Positions 1-8,259 of a DNA stretch of 41,513 nucleotides are shown in pieces (positions within the stretch are counted from its first letter, which is position 1; each line of letters opens with the position of its first letter). The notes beneath the pieces are model-generated. The model did not search any database. It was given only the letters and a program-made list of their open reading frames with translations, and was not told the origin of the DNA. The position numbers and the translations under genes are program-made. Location of the stretch: positions 1-41,513 of the forward strand of contig JAZNOL010000053.1 of the NCBI GenBank assembly GCA_045580815.1, written 5' to 3'. The stretch is from JAZNOL01 sp045580815. GTDB lineage: Bacteria > Bacillota > Clostridia > RUG12999.

Positions 1-47
1 TAAAAGTTTATATTTATTATTTAAACTTATGAGAGGAGAATGCGCAT

Positions 48-1370
48 ATGAAGCTTGTAACCTTTAAGGGCGGAATACATCCGCCGTATAATAAAGAACT
101 TACAAATCAAAGTCGCATAGTTCCGGTAAAAGAACCGGAAAAAGTTTATATACCGCTTCTGCAGCATATAGGTGCTCCGTGTGATGCACTTGTAAAAAAA
201 GGTGACAGCGTAAAAGTGGGACAAAAAATAGGCGACAGCGGAGCGTTTGTGTCAAGTCCGGTACATAGCAGCGTTTCGGGAACAGTTGCCGATGTTAAAA
301 AACATATTCATCCAAACGGAAGCATGGTGCAGACAGTTATTATAGAAAATGACGGAAATAATACACTTTGCGAAGATTTGAAGAAAAACGACTATAAAAA
401 AATGTCACCGGAAGAAATAATAAAAGTGGTTCATGAGGCCGGTATTGTCGGCATGGGTGGTGCAGGATTTCCTATGCATATCAAACTTTCTCCGCCAAAG
501 GACAAGGTTATAGAATATCTTGTTGTAAATGGGGCAGAGTGTGAACCGTATCTTTCAACGGACCACCGGACAATGATTGAACACACAGAGGAAATTATTT
601 ATGGCATAAAAGCTATAATGAAAGCAACCGGTGCGCAAAACGCAATTATTGCTATAGAGGATAATAAACCCGATGCGGAATCGGCACTCAGTGAACTTGT
701 TAAAAACGAGGAAAATATTAAAATAAGCGTGATGGAAACAAAATATCCGCAGGGCTCAGAAAAGCATATGATTAAAGCAACGCTTAACCGTGAAGTGCCA
801 AGCGGGGGATTGCCGGCAGATGTTGGTGTGGTTGTTAATAATATTGATACCTGTGTTGCTGTTGCAAATGCTATACGTAAGGGTATGCCGGTAATAAGAA
901 AACGTGTTACGGTTTCCGGTGGAGGAGCAAATTATCCCGGCGTGTTTGAAACAGTTATAGGTACTCCGTTTTCGGCTCTTATAGAGGCAGCAGGCGGATT
1001 TTCGGGCGATACAAAAAAAGTTGTAATGGGCGGACCGATGATGGGTGCTCCGCAGTTTGATATGGATGCTCCTGTTATAAAAACAACATCGGGATTACTT
1101 GCACTTACACGCAATGAAATTCGTCCTCTTGAGGCAGGACCTTGTTTGCGTTGCGGAAAATGTGTGGATGCATGCCCAATGAATCTGATGCCGCTTATGT
1201 TACTGAAAGCGGCAAAAACAGATGATGAAGAACTTGCACTTGAATATAACGTAAAAGACTGTATAGAATGCGGAAGCTGCTCATTTACATGCCCGGCAAA
1301 CCGTCCGCTTGTTGAAAATATACGTATTCTTAAAGCAAGAGCAAGTATTAAAACTGCACAGAGAAAGTGA
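48..1370 (+). CDS. rnfC: Rnf complex subunit RnfC (ferredoxin:NAD+ oxidoreductase, NADH/FMN and Fe-S subunit)
   Basis: RnfC is the peripheral subunit of the membrane Rnf complex that exchanges electrons with NAD(H) while the complex pumps Na+ or H+. The 440-aa product has the family N-terminus (GGIHPPYNKELT), a glycine-rich nucleotide/FMN region (GMGGAGFPMHIKL, about residue 135) and two C-terminal 4Fe-4S motifs: C366-x2-C369-x2-C372-x3-C376 and C405-x2-C408-x2-C411-x3-C415. Length is typical of clostridial RnfC, which lacks the long C-terminal extension of proteobacterial versions. The start is the ATG 8 bases after GAGAGGAGA. It is the first of six rnf genes and rnfD begins 9 bases after it. 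The operon promoter lies outside the window. Assignment is secure. Confidence 0.97.
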   Translation: MKLVTFKGGIHPPYNKELTNQSRIVPVKEPEKVYIPLLQHIGAPCDALVKKGDSVKVGQKIGDSGAFVSSPVHSSVSGTVADVKKHIHPNGSMVQTVIIENDGNNTLCEDLKKNDYKKMSPEEIIKVVHEAGIVGMGGAGFPMHIKLSPPKDKVIEYLVVNGAECEPYLSTDHRTMIEHTEEIIYGIKAIMKATGAQNAIIAIEDNKPDAESALSELVKNEENIKISVMETKYPQGSEKHMIKATLNREVPSGGLPADVGVVVNNIDTCVAVANAIRKGMPVIRKRVTVSGGGANYPGVFETVIGTPFSALIEAAGGFSGDTKKVVMGGPMMGAPQFDMDAPVIKTTSGLLALTRNEIRPLEAGPCLRCGKCVDACPMNLMPLMLLKAAKTDDEELALEYNVKDCIECGSCSFTCPANRPLVENIRILKARASIKTAQRK

Positions 1371-1379
1371 GGGTAAAAA

Positions 1380-2357
1380 ATGGATTTGATAGTATCATCA
1401 TCACCTCATATAGCGACAAAACAAACAACAAGCGGGATAATGCTTGATGTAATAATTGCTCTTTTGCCGGCAGGTCTTGCAGGAATGTTCTTTTTCGGAT
1501 ATCAGGCACTTGCAGTTATACTAATGTCGGTTGCAGTGAGTGTTTTGGCAGAGTATATATGGCAAAAAATAATGAAAAAACCAGCATCAATAGGAGACCT
1601 TTCGGCTGTAGTTACAGGGCTTTTGTTAGCATATAGCCTGCCTCCTACAACACCGCTTTATATGGTAGCGGTTGGTGCTGTGTTTGCAATAATAATAGTT
1701 AAACAGCTTTTCGGTGGACTTGGTCACAACTTTATGAACCCGGCACTTTCGGGACGTGCGTTTATGCTGGCTGCATGGTCAGGCGCAATGACGTCATGGA
1801 CAAACCCATCTGTTTTAGGATTGGATGCTGTTTCGTCTCCAACACCGCTGGCGTTACTTGCCGAAAAGAAAATTGCCGAACTGCCCGGTTATCTTGATAT
1901 GTTTATCGGAAACATCGGCGGCAGCATAGGTGAAACCTGTTCAGTACTTATTTTACTTGGTGCCCTTTATCTTGTTATAAGACGTGTTATTTCGTTACGT
2001 ACTCCCGTTGCATTTGTTGGGACGGTAGCAATACTTACATTTATCCTCGGTGGCGGCAGTGATGCGGCAAGTTCATTTAAAATTATGCTTACACACTTGC
2101 TTTCAGGTGGCTTGTTGCTTGCGGCATTCTTTATGGCAACCGATTATACAACATCACCGGTTACGCCTCTTGGACAAATTGTTATGGGTATAGGCTGTGG
2201 TTTGATAACAACAGTAATTCGTCTTTACGGCGGATATCCGGAAGGTGTAACATACGCAATCATGCTTATGAACGTGGCAACTCCGCTTATTGATAAGTTC
2301 ACACGTCCGCGTGTGTTCGGACATAATAAGAAAAAGGAGGCGAAGCAAAATGTTTGA
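1380..2357 (+). CDS. rnfD: Rnf complex subunit RnfD (membrane flavoprotein)
   Basis: RnfD is an integral membrane subunit carrying covalently bound FMN. The 325-aa protein has about ten hydrophobic segments and the conserved stretch GHNFMNPALSGRAFMLA near residue 120. The likely FMN-attachment threonine is T155 in SSPTPLA, which matches the (S/T)xxTPL region of the RnfD/NqrB family. The end (ATDYTTSPVTPLGQ followed by GGYPEGVTYAIMLMN) is also characteristic. A GTGAGGG ribosome site precedes the ATG. Its last 8 bases overlap the start of rnfG, which points to translational coupling. FMN attachment is family knowledge placed on the visible residue. Confidence 0.96.
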   Translation: MDLIVSSSPHIATKQTTSGIMLDVIIALLPAGLAGMFFFGYQALAVILMSVAVSVLAEYIWQKIMKKPASIGDLSAVVTGLLLAYSLPPTTPLYMVAVGAVFAIIIVKQLFGGLGHNFMNPALSGRAFMLAAWSGAMTSWTNPSVLGLDAVSSPTPLALLAEKKIAELPGYLDMFIGNIGGSIGETCSVLILLGALYLVIRRVISLRTPVAFVGTVAILTFILGGGSDAASSFKIMLTHLLSGGLLLAAFFMATDYTTSPVTPLGQIVMGIGCGLITTVIRLYGGYPEGVTYAIMLMNVATPLIDKFTRPRVFGHNKKKEAKQNV

Positions 2358-2895
2358 TAAAGAGGCTATAAAACCGGGAATTACTTTGGGGCTTACAGCT
2401 CTGGTGCTGGCATTTTTGCTTGCCTTTGTAAATATTGTAACACGTGACACAATAGCACAGCGAAAACAAGATGATATTAAAGCTGCTTTGAATAAGGTTA
2501 TTGAGGGTGCTGAATTTGAAGAAGTTTCTGCAGAAAATGACCTTATTGTGTATAAAGCAACAAAAGACGGAAACCCGGCAGGTTATTGCGTTCAGGTTTC
2601 ATCTTACGGGTACAGCAGTACACCTATATCAATGATTGTAGGCGTAGATAGCGAGTATAATATAATAGACATTTCGATTACGGAAAATAAAGAAACTCCG
2701 GGTCTTGGTTCTAAAGCCAGTGACCGAAATTATCTTGATAAGCTAAAGGGTAAAACCGGCGAAATCAAGGTTGAAAAAGACGGCGGCGAAATTGAGGCAA
2801 TAACAGGTGCAACAAAATCGTCACGTGCCGTTACTGACGGAGCAACAAGAGCAATCGAAGCGGTAAAGAAAATCGGAGGTGGAAGCAATGAATAA
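2350..2895 (+). CDS. rnfG: Rnf complex subunit RnfG (FMN-binding)
   Basis: RnfG is a single-pass subunit whose extracytoplasmic FMN-binding domain carries covalent FMN. The 181-aa product has one N-terminal TM segment (about residues 10-30) and the flavinylation motif TGATKSS with T155 as the probable attachment site. NKETPGLGSKAS upstream of it is the usual FMN-domain loop. The ATG at 2350 was chosen because AAAAAGGAGG lies 8-10 bases upstream; an in-frame start at 2290 would lie deep inside rnfD and add a basic stretch not seen in the family. It overlaps rnfD by 8 bases and rnfE by 8 bases. Confidence 0.95.
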   Translation: MFDKEAIKPGITLGLTALVLAFLLAFVNIVTRDTIAQRKQDDIKAALNKVIEGAEFEEVSAENDLIVYKATKDGNPAGYCVQVSSYGYSSTPISMIVGVDSEYNIIDISITENKETPGLGSKASDRNYLDKLKGKTGEIKVEKDGGEIEAITGATKSSRAVTDGATRAIEAVKKIGGGSNE

Positions 2896-3511
2896 AAAAA
2901 GTGCACTGTCCGTTTTTCTTAACGGTTTAATCAAAGAAAACCCCGTGTTTGTAATGCTTTTGGGAATGTGCCCCACAATGGCGGTTACAACATCGGTACA
3001 AAACGGTTTTGGCATGGGTCTTGCCGCAACATTTGTGCTTATATGCTCAAATGCAGTTATTTCTCTTTTAAGAAATGTTATTCCAAATAAAGTGAGAATT
3101 GCTTCCTATATAATAATAATAGCGACATTTGTTACAATTGTGCAGATGCTGCTGGAAGCATACATTCCGGAACTCAATAAGAGTCTGGGCGTGTTTATAC
3201 CGCTTATAGTTGTTAACTGTATAATCCTTGCCAGGGCAGAGAGCTTTGCCTCCAAAAACGGGGTGTTCCATTCTGCACTTGACGGATTAGGCATGGGTCT
3301 TGGTTTTACCTTTGCACTCACAGTCATGTCAGCAATACGTGAGCTTCTTGCAATGGGCACATTTGCCGGACTTCCGGTGTTTACACTTTTTGGCAATAAC
3401 TATAATGGTGCAATAGTTATGATACTTCCCCCGGGCGGATTTTTAACCCTCGGACTTGTGATTGCGGTGATTAATATCATCAAAAAACGTAAGAAAGGCG
3501 GCGCAGAATAA
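2888..3511 (+). CDS. rnfE: Rnf complex subunit RnfE (membrane)
   Basis: RnfE is a six-TM subunit that pairs with RnfA in the membrane. The 207-aa product carries the family motif NPVFVMLLGMCP with C28, and a second cysteine, C111, in the VVNCIILARAE motif. Structural work on Rnf and Nqr places an intramembrane [2Fe-2S] cluster between the RnfA and RnfE cysteines, and both are present here. The ATG at 2888 sits after CGGAGGTGGAAGCA; a GTG at 2879 overlaps that ribosome site and is unlikely. The start overlaps the rnfG stop as ATGAATAA, and the stop shares one base with the rnfA ATG (TAATG). Confidence 0.96.
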   Translation: MNKKSALSVFLNGLIKENPVFVMLLGMCPTMAVTTSVQNGFGMGLAATFVLICSNAVISLLRNVIPNKVRIASYIIIIATFVTIVQMLLEAYIPELNKSLGVFIPLIVVNCIILARAESFASKNGVFHSALDGLGMGLGFTFALTVMSAIRELLAMGTFAGLPVFTLFGNNYNGAIVMILPPGGFLTLGLVIAVINIIKKRKKGGAE

Positions 3512-4095
3512 TGTATATATTAAAGCTGATTTCAATATGTTTTTCGGCGATATTGGTTGAAAACTTTGTTCTTGTAAAATTCATGGGAATATGCCCGTTT
3601 TTGGGCGTTTCAAAGAAAATACCCACAGCAATAGGTATGGGCGTTGCGGTAACTGTAGTTATAGCACTTTCCTCGGCATTTACATGGGTTGTGCAGTATT
3701 TTCTGCTCAGTCCCTTCAGACTTGAATATTTGCAGACAATAGTATTTATTCTTGTTATAGCATCATTGGTGCAGTTCATCGAAATGTTCCTGATGAAAAA
3801 AATTCCCACGTTGTATGAAGCACTTGGTATTTATCTGCCGCTTATTACAACAAACTGCGCAGTGCTTGGTGCAACAATTCAGGTGCAGACAAACGGTTAT
3901 GACTTTTTGCAGGCGGTTGTTTTCGGATTATCGGCTGGTATAGGTTTTACACTGGCAATTGTATTGTTTGCAGGAGTGCGTGAGCGTCTGGAAAGCAGTG
4001 AATATCCTGATTTTATGGAAGGTTTTCCGATTGCACTTGTTTCAGCAGCACTTATTTCACTGGCGTTTTTCGGATTCCAGGGTCTTAAAATTTAA
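3511..4095 (+). CDS. rnfA: Rnf complex subunit RnfA (membrane)
   Basis: RnfA is the inverted-topology partner of RnfE. The 194-aa product is almost entirely hydrophobic, with about six TM segments. It shows the paired cysteine motifs NFVLVKFMGICPFLG (C28) and LITTNCAVLG (C116), which are the expected ligands of the shared intramembrane [2Fe-2S] cluster. The conserved RERLE loop follows near residue 155. It starts in a TAATG junction with rnfE, so translation is probably re-initiated by the same ribosomes. It ends 15 bases before rnfB. Confidence 0.96.
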   Translation: MYILKLISICFSAILVENFVLVKFMGICPFLGVSKKIPTAIGMGVAVTVVIALSSAFTWVVQYFLLSPFRLEYLQTIVFILVIASLVQFIEMFLMKKIPTLYEALGIYLPLITTNCAVLGATIQVQTNGYDFLQAVVFGLSAGIGFTLAIVLFAGVRERLESSEYPDFMEGFPIALVSAALISLAFFGFQGLKI

Positions 4096-4110
4096 AGGAG
4101 GTAGCAGAGA

Positions 4111-4911
4111 ATGAATTTTAATTTTATGGAAATTTTAATGCCGGTAGTTATTCTCGGTGGCCTCGGACTTATTTTCGGTGTTGTTCTTGGCGTTGCAGCA
4201 AAAATTTTTGCTGTACAGAAAGACGAAAGAATAGACCGGATAATCGGCGTTTTGCCGTGTGCAAACTGCGGAGGATGCGGATATGCCGGATGCAGTGCCT
4301 ATGCATCTTCTGTTGTTGAAGGTAAAGCTGATGTTTCGGCTTGTACTGTTGGCGGTGAGGAGTGTGCTTCAAAAGTCGCAGAAATTATGGGTGTTAAAGC
4401 CGAGTATGTAAAAAAAGTTGCAAGAATAAAATGTGCAGGTGATTGCGAGGCTTCTCCGGCACGTTATAAATACAAAGGTGTAGAAAGCTGTGAAGCTGCA
4501 GCTAAACTGGGCGGCGGACCAAAATCCTGTTCGTACGGATGTATGGGGTTTGGTAGTTGCGCATCAGTTTGTGAAATGGGAGCAATCAGTATTCAAAACG
4601 GAATTGCTGTTATTGATGAAGAACTTTGTAAGGCTTGCGGAAAATGTGTAGCGGCTTGTCCCAAAACACTTATCGAAATTGTTCCGGCAAATAATAAATA
4701 CCATGTGGCATGTGCATCAAAAGACAAAGGTGCAGAGATGAAAAACACTTGCGCTGTTGGCTGTATAGGATGTAAAATGTGCGAAAAAGCATGTCCATCC
4801 GAAGCAATTTCGGTTGAAGATAATATTGCAAAAATAGATTATGCAAAATGTACACTTTGTGGTGCATGTGCAGAAAAATGTCCTAAAAAAATAATAAAAA
4901 TATTTGAATAA
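4111..4911 (+). CDS. rnfB: Rnf complex subunit RnfB (polyferredoxin electron-entry subunit)
   Basis: RnfB accepts electrons from reduced ferredoxin. The 266-aa protein has an N-terminal TM anchor (about residues 8-30), the Fe-S domain C50-x2-C53-x2-C56-x4-C61, and a cysteine-rich middle (CAGDC, CSYGCMGFGSCASVC). Ferredoxin-type motifs follow: C173-x2-C176-x2-C179-x3-C183, C218-x2-C221-x2-C224-x3-C228 and C247-x2-C250-x2-C253-x3-C257. This suggests about five to six [4Fe-4S] clusters, as in Acetobacterium-type RnfB. An AAAGGAGG ribosome site precedes the ATG. It is the last rnf gene; manA follows after 26 bases. Confidence 0.96.
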   Translation: MNFNFMEILMPVVILGGLGLIFGVVLGVAAKIFAVQKDERIDRIIGVLPCANCGGCGYAGCSAYASSVVEGKADVSACTVGGEECASKVAEIMGVKAEYVKKVARIKCAGDCEASPARYKYKGVESCEAAAKLGGGPKSCSYGCMGFGSCASVCEMGAISIQNGIAVIDEELCKACGKCVAACPKTLIEIVPANNKYHVACASKDKGAEMKNTCAVGCIGCKMCEKACPSEAISVEDNIAKIDYAKCTLCGACAEKCPKKIIKIFE

Positions 4912-4937
4912 TGAGAATAACGGAGGATTAATTACCA

Positions 4938-5990
4938 ATGGACGAATACCCTTTACGAATGAAGCCCGTATTCAAGGATTATATCTGGGGCGGAAATTCG
5001 CTTAAGAAAATCTATAAAAAGGATACCCCATATAAAGTTACTGCTGAAAGTTGGGAGGTTGCCGACCATGCGGATGGCAAATCGGTAGTTGACGGCGGTA
5101 CATATGACGGAAAAACACTGTCGCAGCTCACAAAAGAGTTTGGAGAAGATTTTGTCGGTAATCTTTGTGAGTGCGAAAATGGAGAATTTCCGCTTTTGAT
5201 GAAACTTATTGATGCAAAAGATTCGCTTTCAGTGCAAGTGCATCCTGACGATGCATATGCAGCAGAACAAGGCGGAAACTGTCAGGCAAAAACAGAGATG
5301 TGGTATATTCTTGATGCAGATTCTAAATCAGAACTTGTTTACGGGTTTAATAAGGATGTTACTACCGAGGAATTTGAAACGGCGATAAAAAACGGAACTC
5401 TTCTTGATAATTTGAATTTTGTCTCGGCAGAGGAGGGGGATGCGTTTTTTATTGAAGGCGGTACAGTACACGCAATTGGCAAAGGTCTTCTCATTGTAGA
5501 AATTCAGCAAAATTCAAATACAACGTATCGAGTTTTTGACTGGAACAGAGTCGGCTCAGACGGAAAACCAAGAGAACTTCATATAAAACAGGCTTTGGAA
5601 GCATCTGCAACCGATTCAGCTGTCGGAAACGAAAAAATGTCTGCTTTGACAGTAGAATCTGAAAACTGCAACCGCACATTTATTGCGTGTTGTAAATATT
5701 TTGCAGCAGAAAAGATTGAAACAGATGATTTTGCAGATGAAGAAACTGACGGCAGGAGTTTTCATATTTTGTTTTTTGCAAAAAAAGATGCAGAGATAGA
5801 ATGCGAAAACGGTACATTTGAGGCAGAAGCGGGGGATACCTTTGTTATCCCGGCGTCACTTGGCGAGTATAAAATAAACGGCGAGTGCGAATATCTCAAA
5901 TTTTATATTCCTGAATTTGAAAAAGATATACTGTCACCTTTAGCAGAAGCAGGTTACAGCGAAGAAGAAATCCTTGCTCTGCTAAAGTAA
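4938..5990 (+). CDS. manA: Mannose-6-phosphate isomerase, class I
   Basis: This enzyme interconverts mannose 6-phosphate and fructose 6-phosphate, linking mannose use or GDP-mannose synthesis to glycolysis. The 350-aa product has the N-terminal signature PVFKDYIWGG and the zinc ligands expected for type I enzymes: Q100 and H102 (VQVHPDD), E120 (KTEMWY) and H178 (GTVHAIG). The conserved arginine motif NTTYRVFDW lies near residue 200, and a second cupin domain is C-terminal (about 250-350). CGGAGG lies 11 bases before the ATG. The 26-base gap after rnfB, with no terminator visible, suggests co-transcription with rnf, though the functions are not obviously related. Confidence 0.95.
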   Translation: MDEYPLRMKPVFKDYIWGGNSLKKIYKKDTPYKVTAESWEVADHADGKSVVDGGTYDGKTLSQLTKEFGEDFVGNLCECENGEFPLLMKLIDAKDSLSVQVHPDDAYAAEQGGNCQAKTEMWYILDADSKSELVYGFNKDVTTEEFETAIKNGTLLDNLNFVSAEEGDAFFIEGGTVHAIGKGLLIVEIQQNSNTTYRVFDWNRVGSDGKPRELHIKQALEASATDSAVGNEKMSALTVESENCNRTFIACCKYFAAEKIETDDFADEETDGRSFHILFFAKKDAEIECENGTFEAEAGDTFVIPASLGEYKINGECEYLKFYIPEFEKDILSPLAEAGYSEEEILALLK

Positions 5991-6012
5991 TAAATTTTTG
6001 TTATAAAATCAA

Positions 6013-6036
6013 GCCGGCAGAGTTGTTTCTGCCGGC
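6013..6036. terminator. GC-rich hairpin between manA and the DUF523 gene
   Basis: A 9-bp perfect stem (GCCGGCAGA / TCTGCCGGC) with a 6-base loop lies 22 bases after the manA stop and 21 bases before the next ATG. No U-tract follows on the + strand, so it may be a weak terminator, an mRNA processing or stability element, or an attenuator close to the next ribosome site. Confidence 0.45.
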
Positions 6037-6057
6037 TGAAACTTTGAGGGGGATTTT

Positions 6058-6486
6058 ATGGAAACAATACTTGTAAGTGCATGTCTGCTTGGCGAAAACT
6101 GCAAATATAATGGTGGAAATAATAGATGTGAGAAGGTTTGTGAGCTTTTAAAAAAATATAAAATAATTCCAGTGTGTCCCGAAACTGCAGGTGGATTGCC
6201 TGTGCCGAGAAAACCGGCGGAAATATCTGGGAATAAGGTGTTGATGTCTGATGGTACAGATGTAACTTCTGAGTTTGAAAAAGGTGCAAAGCTTACATTG
6301 GAAGCGGCAATTGCATACAGTTGCAAAAAGGCTGTTTTAAAGGCTAAAAGTCCTTCTTGTGGAAGTAATAAAATCTATGACGGTACATTTTCAAAAAAAA
6401 TTGTTAACGGTGATGGAATAACCGCAAAACTGCTTAAGGAAAACGGTGTTGTGATTTTTACCGAAGAAGAAATAAAAAGTCTTTAA
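6058..6486 (+). CDS. DUF523 (TudS-like) Fe-S protein
   Basis: The 142-aa cytoplasmic protein belongs to the DUF523 family by its SACLLGENCKYNGG start, the VCPETAGGLPVPR motif and SPSCGSNKIYDG. Characterised members (TudS) are Fe-S enzymes that remove sulfur from thiouracil. The three cysteines spaced as expected for cluster ligands are visible at C9, C40 and C101. Whether this protein acts on thiouracil or another thiolated compound cannot be told. GAGGGGG lies 8 bases before the ATG. It appears to be a single gene between a hairpin (6013-6036) and an AT-rich inverted repeat (6503-6532). Confidence 0.88.
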   Translation: METILVSACLLGENCKYNGGNNRCEKVCELLKKYKIIPVCPETAGGLPVPRKPAEISGNKVLMSDGTDVTSEFEKGAKLTLEAAIAYSCKKAVLKAKSPSCGSNKIYDGTFSKKIVNGDGITAKLLKENGVVIFTEEEIKSL

Positions 6487-6502
6487 TTTTGCAAAAAAAT
6501 AA

Positions 6503-6532
6503 ACATATATTAACTTTAGTGTTAATATATGT
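6503..6532. terminator. AT-rich hairpin, probable terminator of the DUF523 gene
   Basis: A perfect 12-bp inverted repeat (ACATATATTAAC, 6-base loop, GTTAATATATGT) starts 16 bases after the DUF523 stop. It is preceded by an A-run and followed by AAATATTTTT, as in a weak bidirectional terminator. Its low GC makes a stable RNA hairpin less certain, so a protein-binding site is an alternative. Confidence 0.55.
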
Positions 6533-6703
6533 AAATATTTTTAGATGGTGATTTTTTACAAAAATTAATGCAAAAATATAGGCAGGGTGACGAAAAAGTT
6601 TGTTTTTTGATGAAAAAATGACTTAAAAATACAGCAAAACGTCAAAAATTAATCAAAAAAATATTTACAAAACGTAAACACATATGTTCACAAAATATAC
6701 ACC
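6533..6703. other. AT-rich intergenic stretch before the ABC importer promoter
   Basis: Together with its flanks (6487-6885) this is a 399-base gap without a credible gene. The part from 6533 to 6703 is A-rich and has only short ORFs that lack ribosome sites. I see no tRNA, riboswitch or repeat. The useful signals are the hairpin before it and the promoter and operator after it. Confidence 0.6.
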
Positions 6704-6732
6704 TGTACAAATTTCATAAAATATGTTATAAT
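6704..6732 (+). promoter_or_regulatory. Sigma-A-type promoter of the ABC sugar importer
   Basis: TGTACA (6704-6709, 4 of 6 to consensus), a 17-base spacer and TATAAT (6727-6732), with an extended -10 TGT immediately before it. Predicted transcription start is about 6739, giving a leader of about 147 bases before the ATG at 6886. Confidence 0.75.
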
Positions 6733-6738
6733 ACTTAG

Positions 6739-6761
6739 TGTATAAGTGACAAACTTATACA
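6739..6761. promoter_or_regulatory. Candidate operator: palindrome at the predicted transcription start
   Basis: A perfect 8-bp inverted repeat, TGTATAAG-N7-CTTATACA, begins at the expected +1 of the importer promoter. Its size and position fit a repressor operator for a dimeric regulator. The regulator is not identified. The alternative is a leader hairpin. Confidence 0.5.
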
Positions 6762-6885
6762 AAACAATATTACAAAAATAATGCAAAAACAAAAATTCAT
6801 ATTAAAAATAGCTAAACAGCATATTGAAATATACGTTAAAATGATGATGTTTTGTTGGTGAATAATGTAATGTTGGGTGATAAAA

Positions 6886-8232
6886 ATGAAATTTGAGCGT
6901 TTTTTCAAGCAAAAAAGCATAAAAAACGCTTTGCTGTGTGTTTGTGCTGTTTCTATAACTGCAATGTGCGGTTGCACAAGTTCAAAAACCGGTAAAGAAA
7001 TAACAACCGTTACTTATTGGTCCGGTAATTCGCACAGCAAGTATGTAATGGCAGACCTTTTTAATGACTATAACAGGTCAGAAGGAAAGCAAAACGGTAT
7101 TTATATCGACTATTATGTCAAAGATAGCGAGAAAATTGATTCTCTTGTGGAAGAAGCAATTGCTTCCGGTCAAGCTCCGGATTTTTACGGAGTATACGAT
7201 GAATCATTAATTAAAAGCGGAAACGCTTTAGCGATTGATGATTTGCCCGGTGGAAAAGCATTTCTTGAGACTTTTGACGAAGAAGATATCCTTGACCCGA
7301 TAAACGGAAAGATTTACGGCTTGCGGATTGGGGCATGCACACAAGGTATGATTTATAACAAAGATATGTTCAGAAAAGTCGGTATAGTAAATAGTAAAGG
7401 TGAACCCACACCTCCGAGTACATTTGATGAAATGCGCGATTACGCAAAACGTCTCACAAATGAGGATAAATACGAATACGGTATTGTTGTTCCGATGGGT
7501 TGGAGCAATTGGTTCAATAGCGATATAGTTTCTCCTTCAATGAGTAGTAGTGGTTTTACAACGTATAACCCTAATACAGGGCGCTATGATTATTCTTATA
7601 TTAAGCAGGTTGCACAATATTTTCTTGATATGAAAAAAGACGGAAGTATCGTGCCGGGCGAAAAATTGTTGGATAACGATCAGGCACGTGCACGCTTTGC
7701 AGAAGGCGGCATTGGGATGAAAATGGCATTTTCCTTTGATGTTGGCGTTTTAAACGATCAGTTTGCTGCAAAATGCGACTGGGGAGCAGCGAAGTATCCT
7801 ACAATTGATGCTACTGTAAGATATCCGTCCCGTATGAGTTATAACTCAACAAGCCTTATGAATGCTGAGTCTGTTAAAACTGTCGGAGGAATAAAAATGA
7901 TGACGGTTTTAAAAATGATTATGTCGGATGAAGCAATCGCTTACAGCTATAGAGAGGGAGTTTCAATTCCCTATAAAGAGGAAATCATAAACAGCGTACC
8001 TTTGGGCGAAAATGCCAAAACCGGATGGAAAGCCTTTTGTGAGCTTGTTTATGACAGTAAAGAAGAAGTCAAAGGTCCAAAGTATAATGCCGATGAACTC
8101 GAAAGCCTTGGAGATATATTTATAAACCATGTTTGGACCGGCGAAAAAAACTTAAATGAAGCATTTGACAGCCATGAAGAGGCTGTTAATATAGCCATTG
8201 AAGCATATGCGGAGCAAGATGGCAACCAATAA
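6886..8232 (+). CDS. ABC transporter sugar-binding lipoprotein (family 1 SBP)
   Basis: The 448-aa protein is the extracellular binding component of a carbohydrate importer. It has a basic N-terminus, a hydrophobic signal and a lipobox-like MCGC with C30 as the likely lipidated residue. TTVTYWSGNSHSKYVMADLFNDYN after the signal resembles the first strand and helix of MalE/UgpB-type proteins. Motifs such as GLRIGACTQGMIYNKDMF and the RFAEGGIGMKMAF region fit the family. The ATG at 6886 follows GGGTGA; a GTG three codons earlier overlaps that site. The substrate cannot be read from sequence. The permease genes follow at 28 and 13 bases. Confidence 0.9.
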   Translation: MKFERFFKQKSIKNALLCVCAVSITAMCGCTSSKTGKEITTVTYWSGNSHSKYVMADLFNDYNRSEGKQNGIYIDYYVKDSEKIDSLVEEAIASGQAPDFYGVYDESLIKSGNALAIDDLPGGKAFLETFDEEDILDPINGKIYGLRIGACTQGMIYNKDMFRKVGIVNSKGEPTPPSTFDEMRDYAKRLTNEDKYEYGIVVPMGWSNWFNSDIVSPSMSSSGFTTYNPNTGRYDYSYIKQVAQYFLDMKKDGSIVPGEKLLDNDQARARFAEGGIGMKMAFSFDVGVLNDQFAAKCDWGAAKYPTIDATVRYPSRMSYNSTSLMNAESVKTVGGIKMMTVLKMIMSDEAIAYSYREGVSIPYKEEIINSVPLGENAKTGWKAFCELVYDSKEEVKGPKYNADELESLGDIFINHVWTGEKNLNEAFDSHEEAVNIAIEAYAEQDGNQ

Positions 8233-8259
8233 ATAAATTTTTAAGAGGGTGTAAAAAAA

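Noticed and set aside
7216..7236. Catabolite-response-element-like sequence inside the binding-protein gene
   Set aside because: Three mismatches to the core consensus and position deep in coding sequence make it unconvincing.
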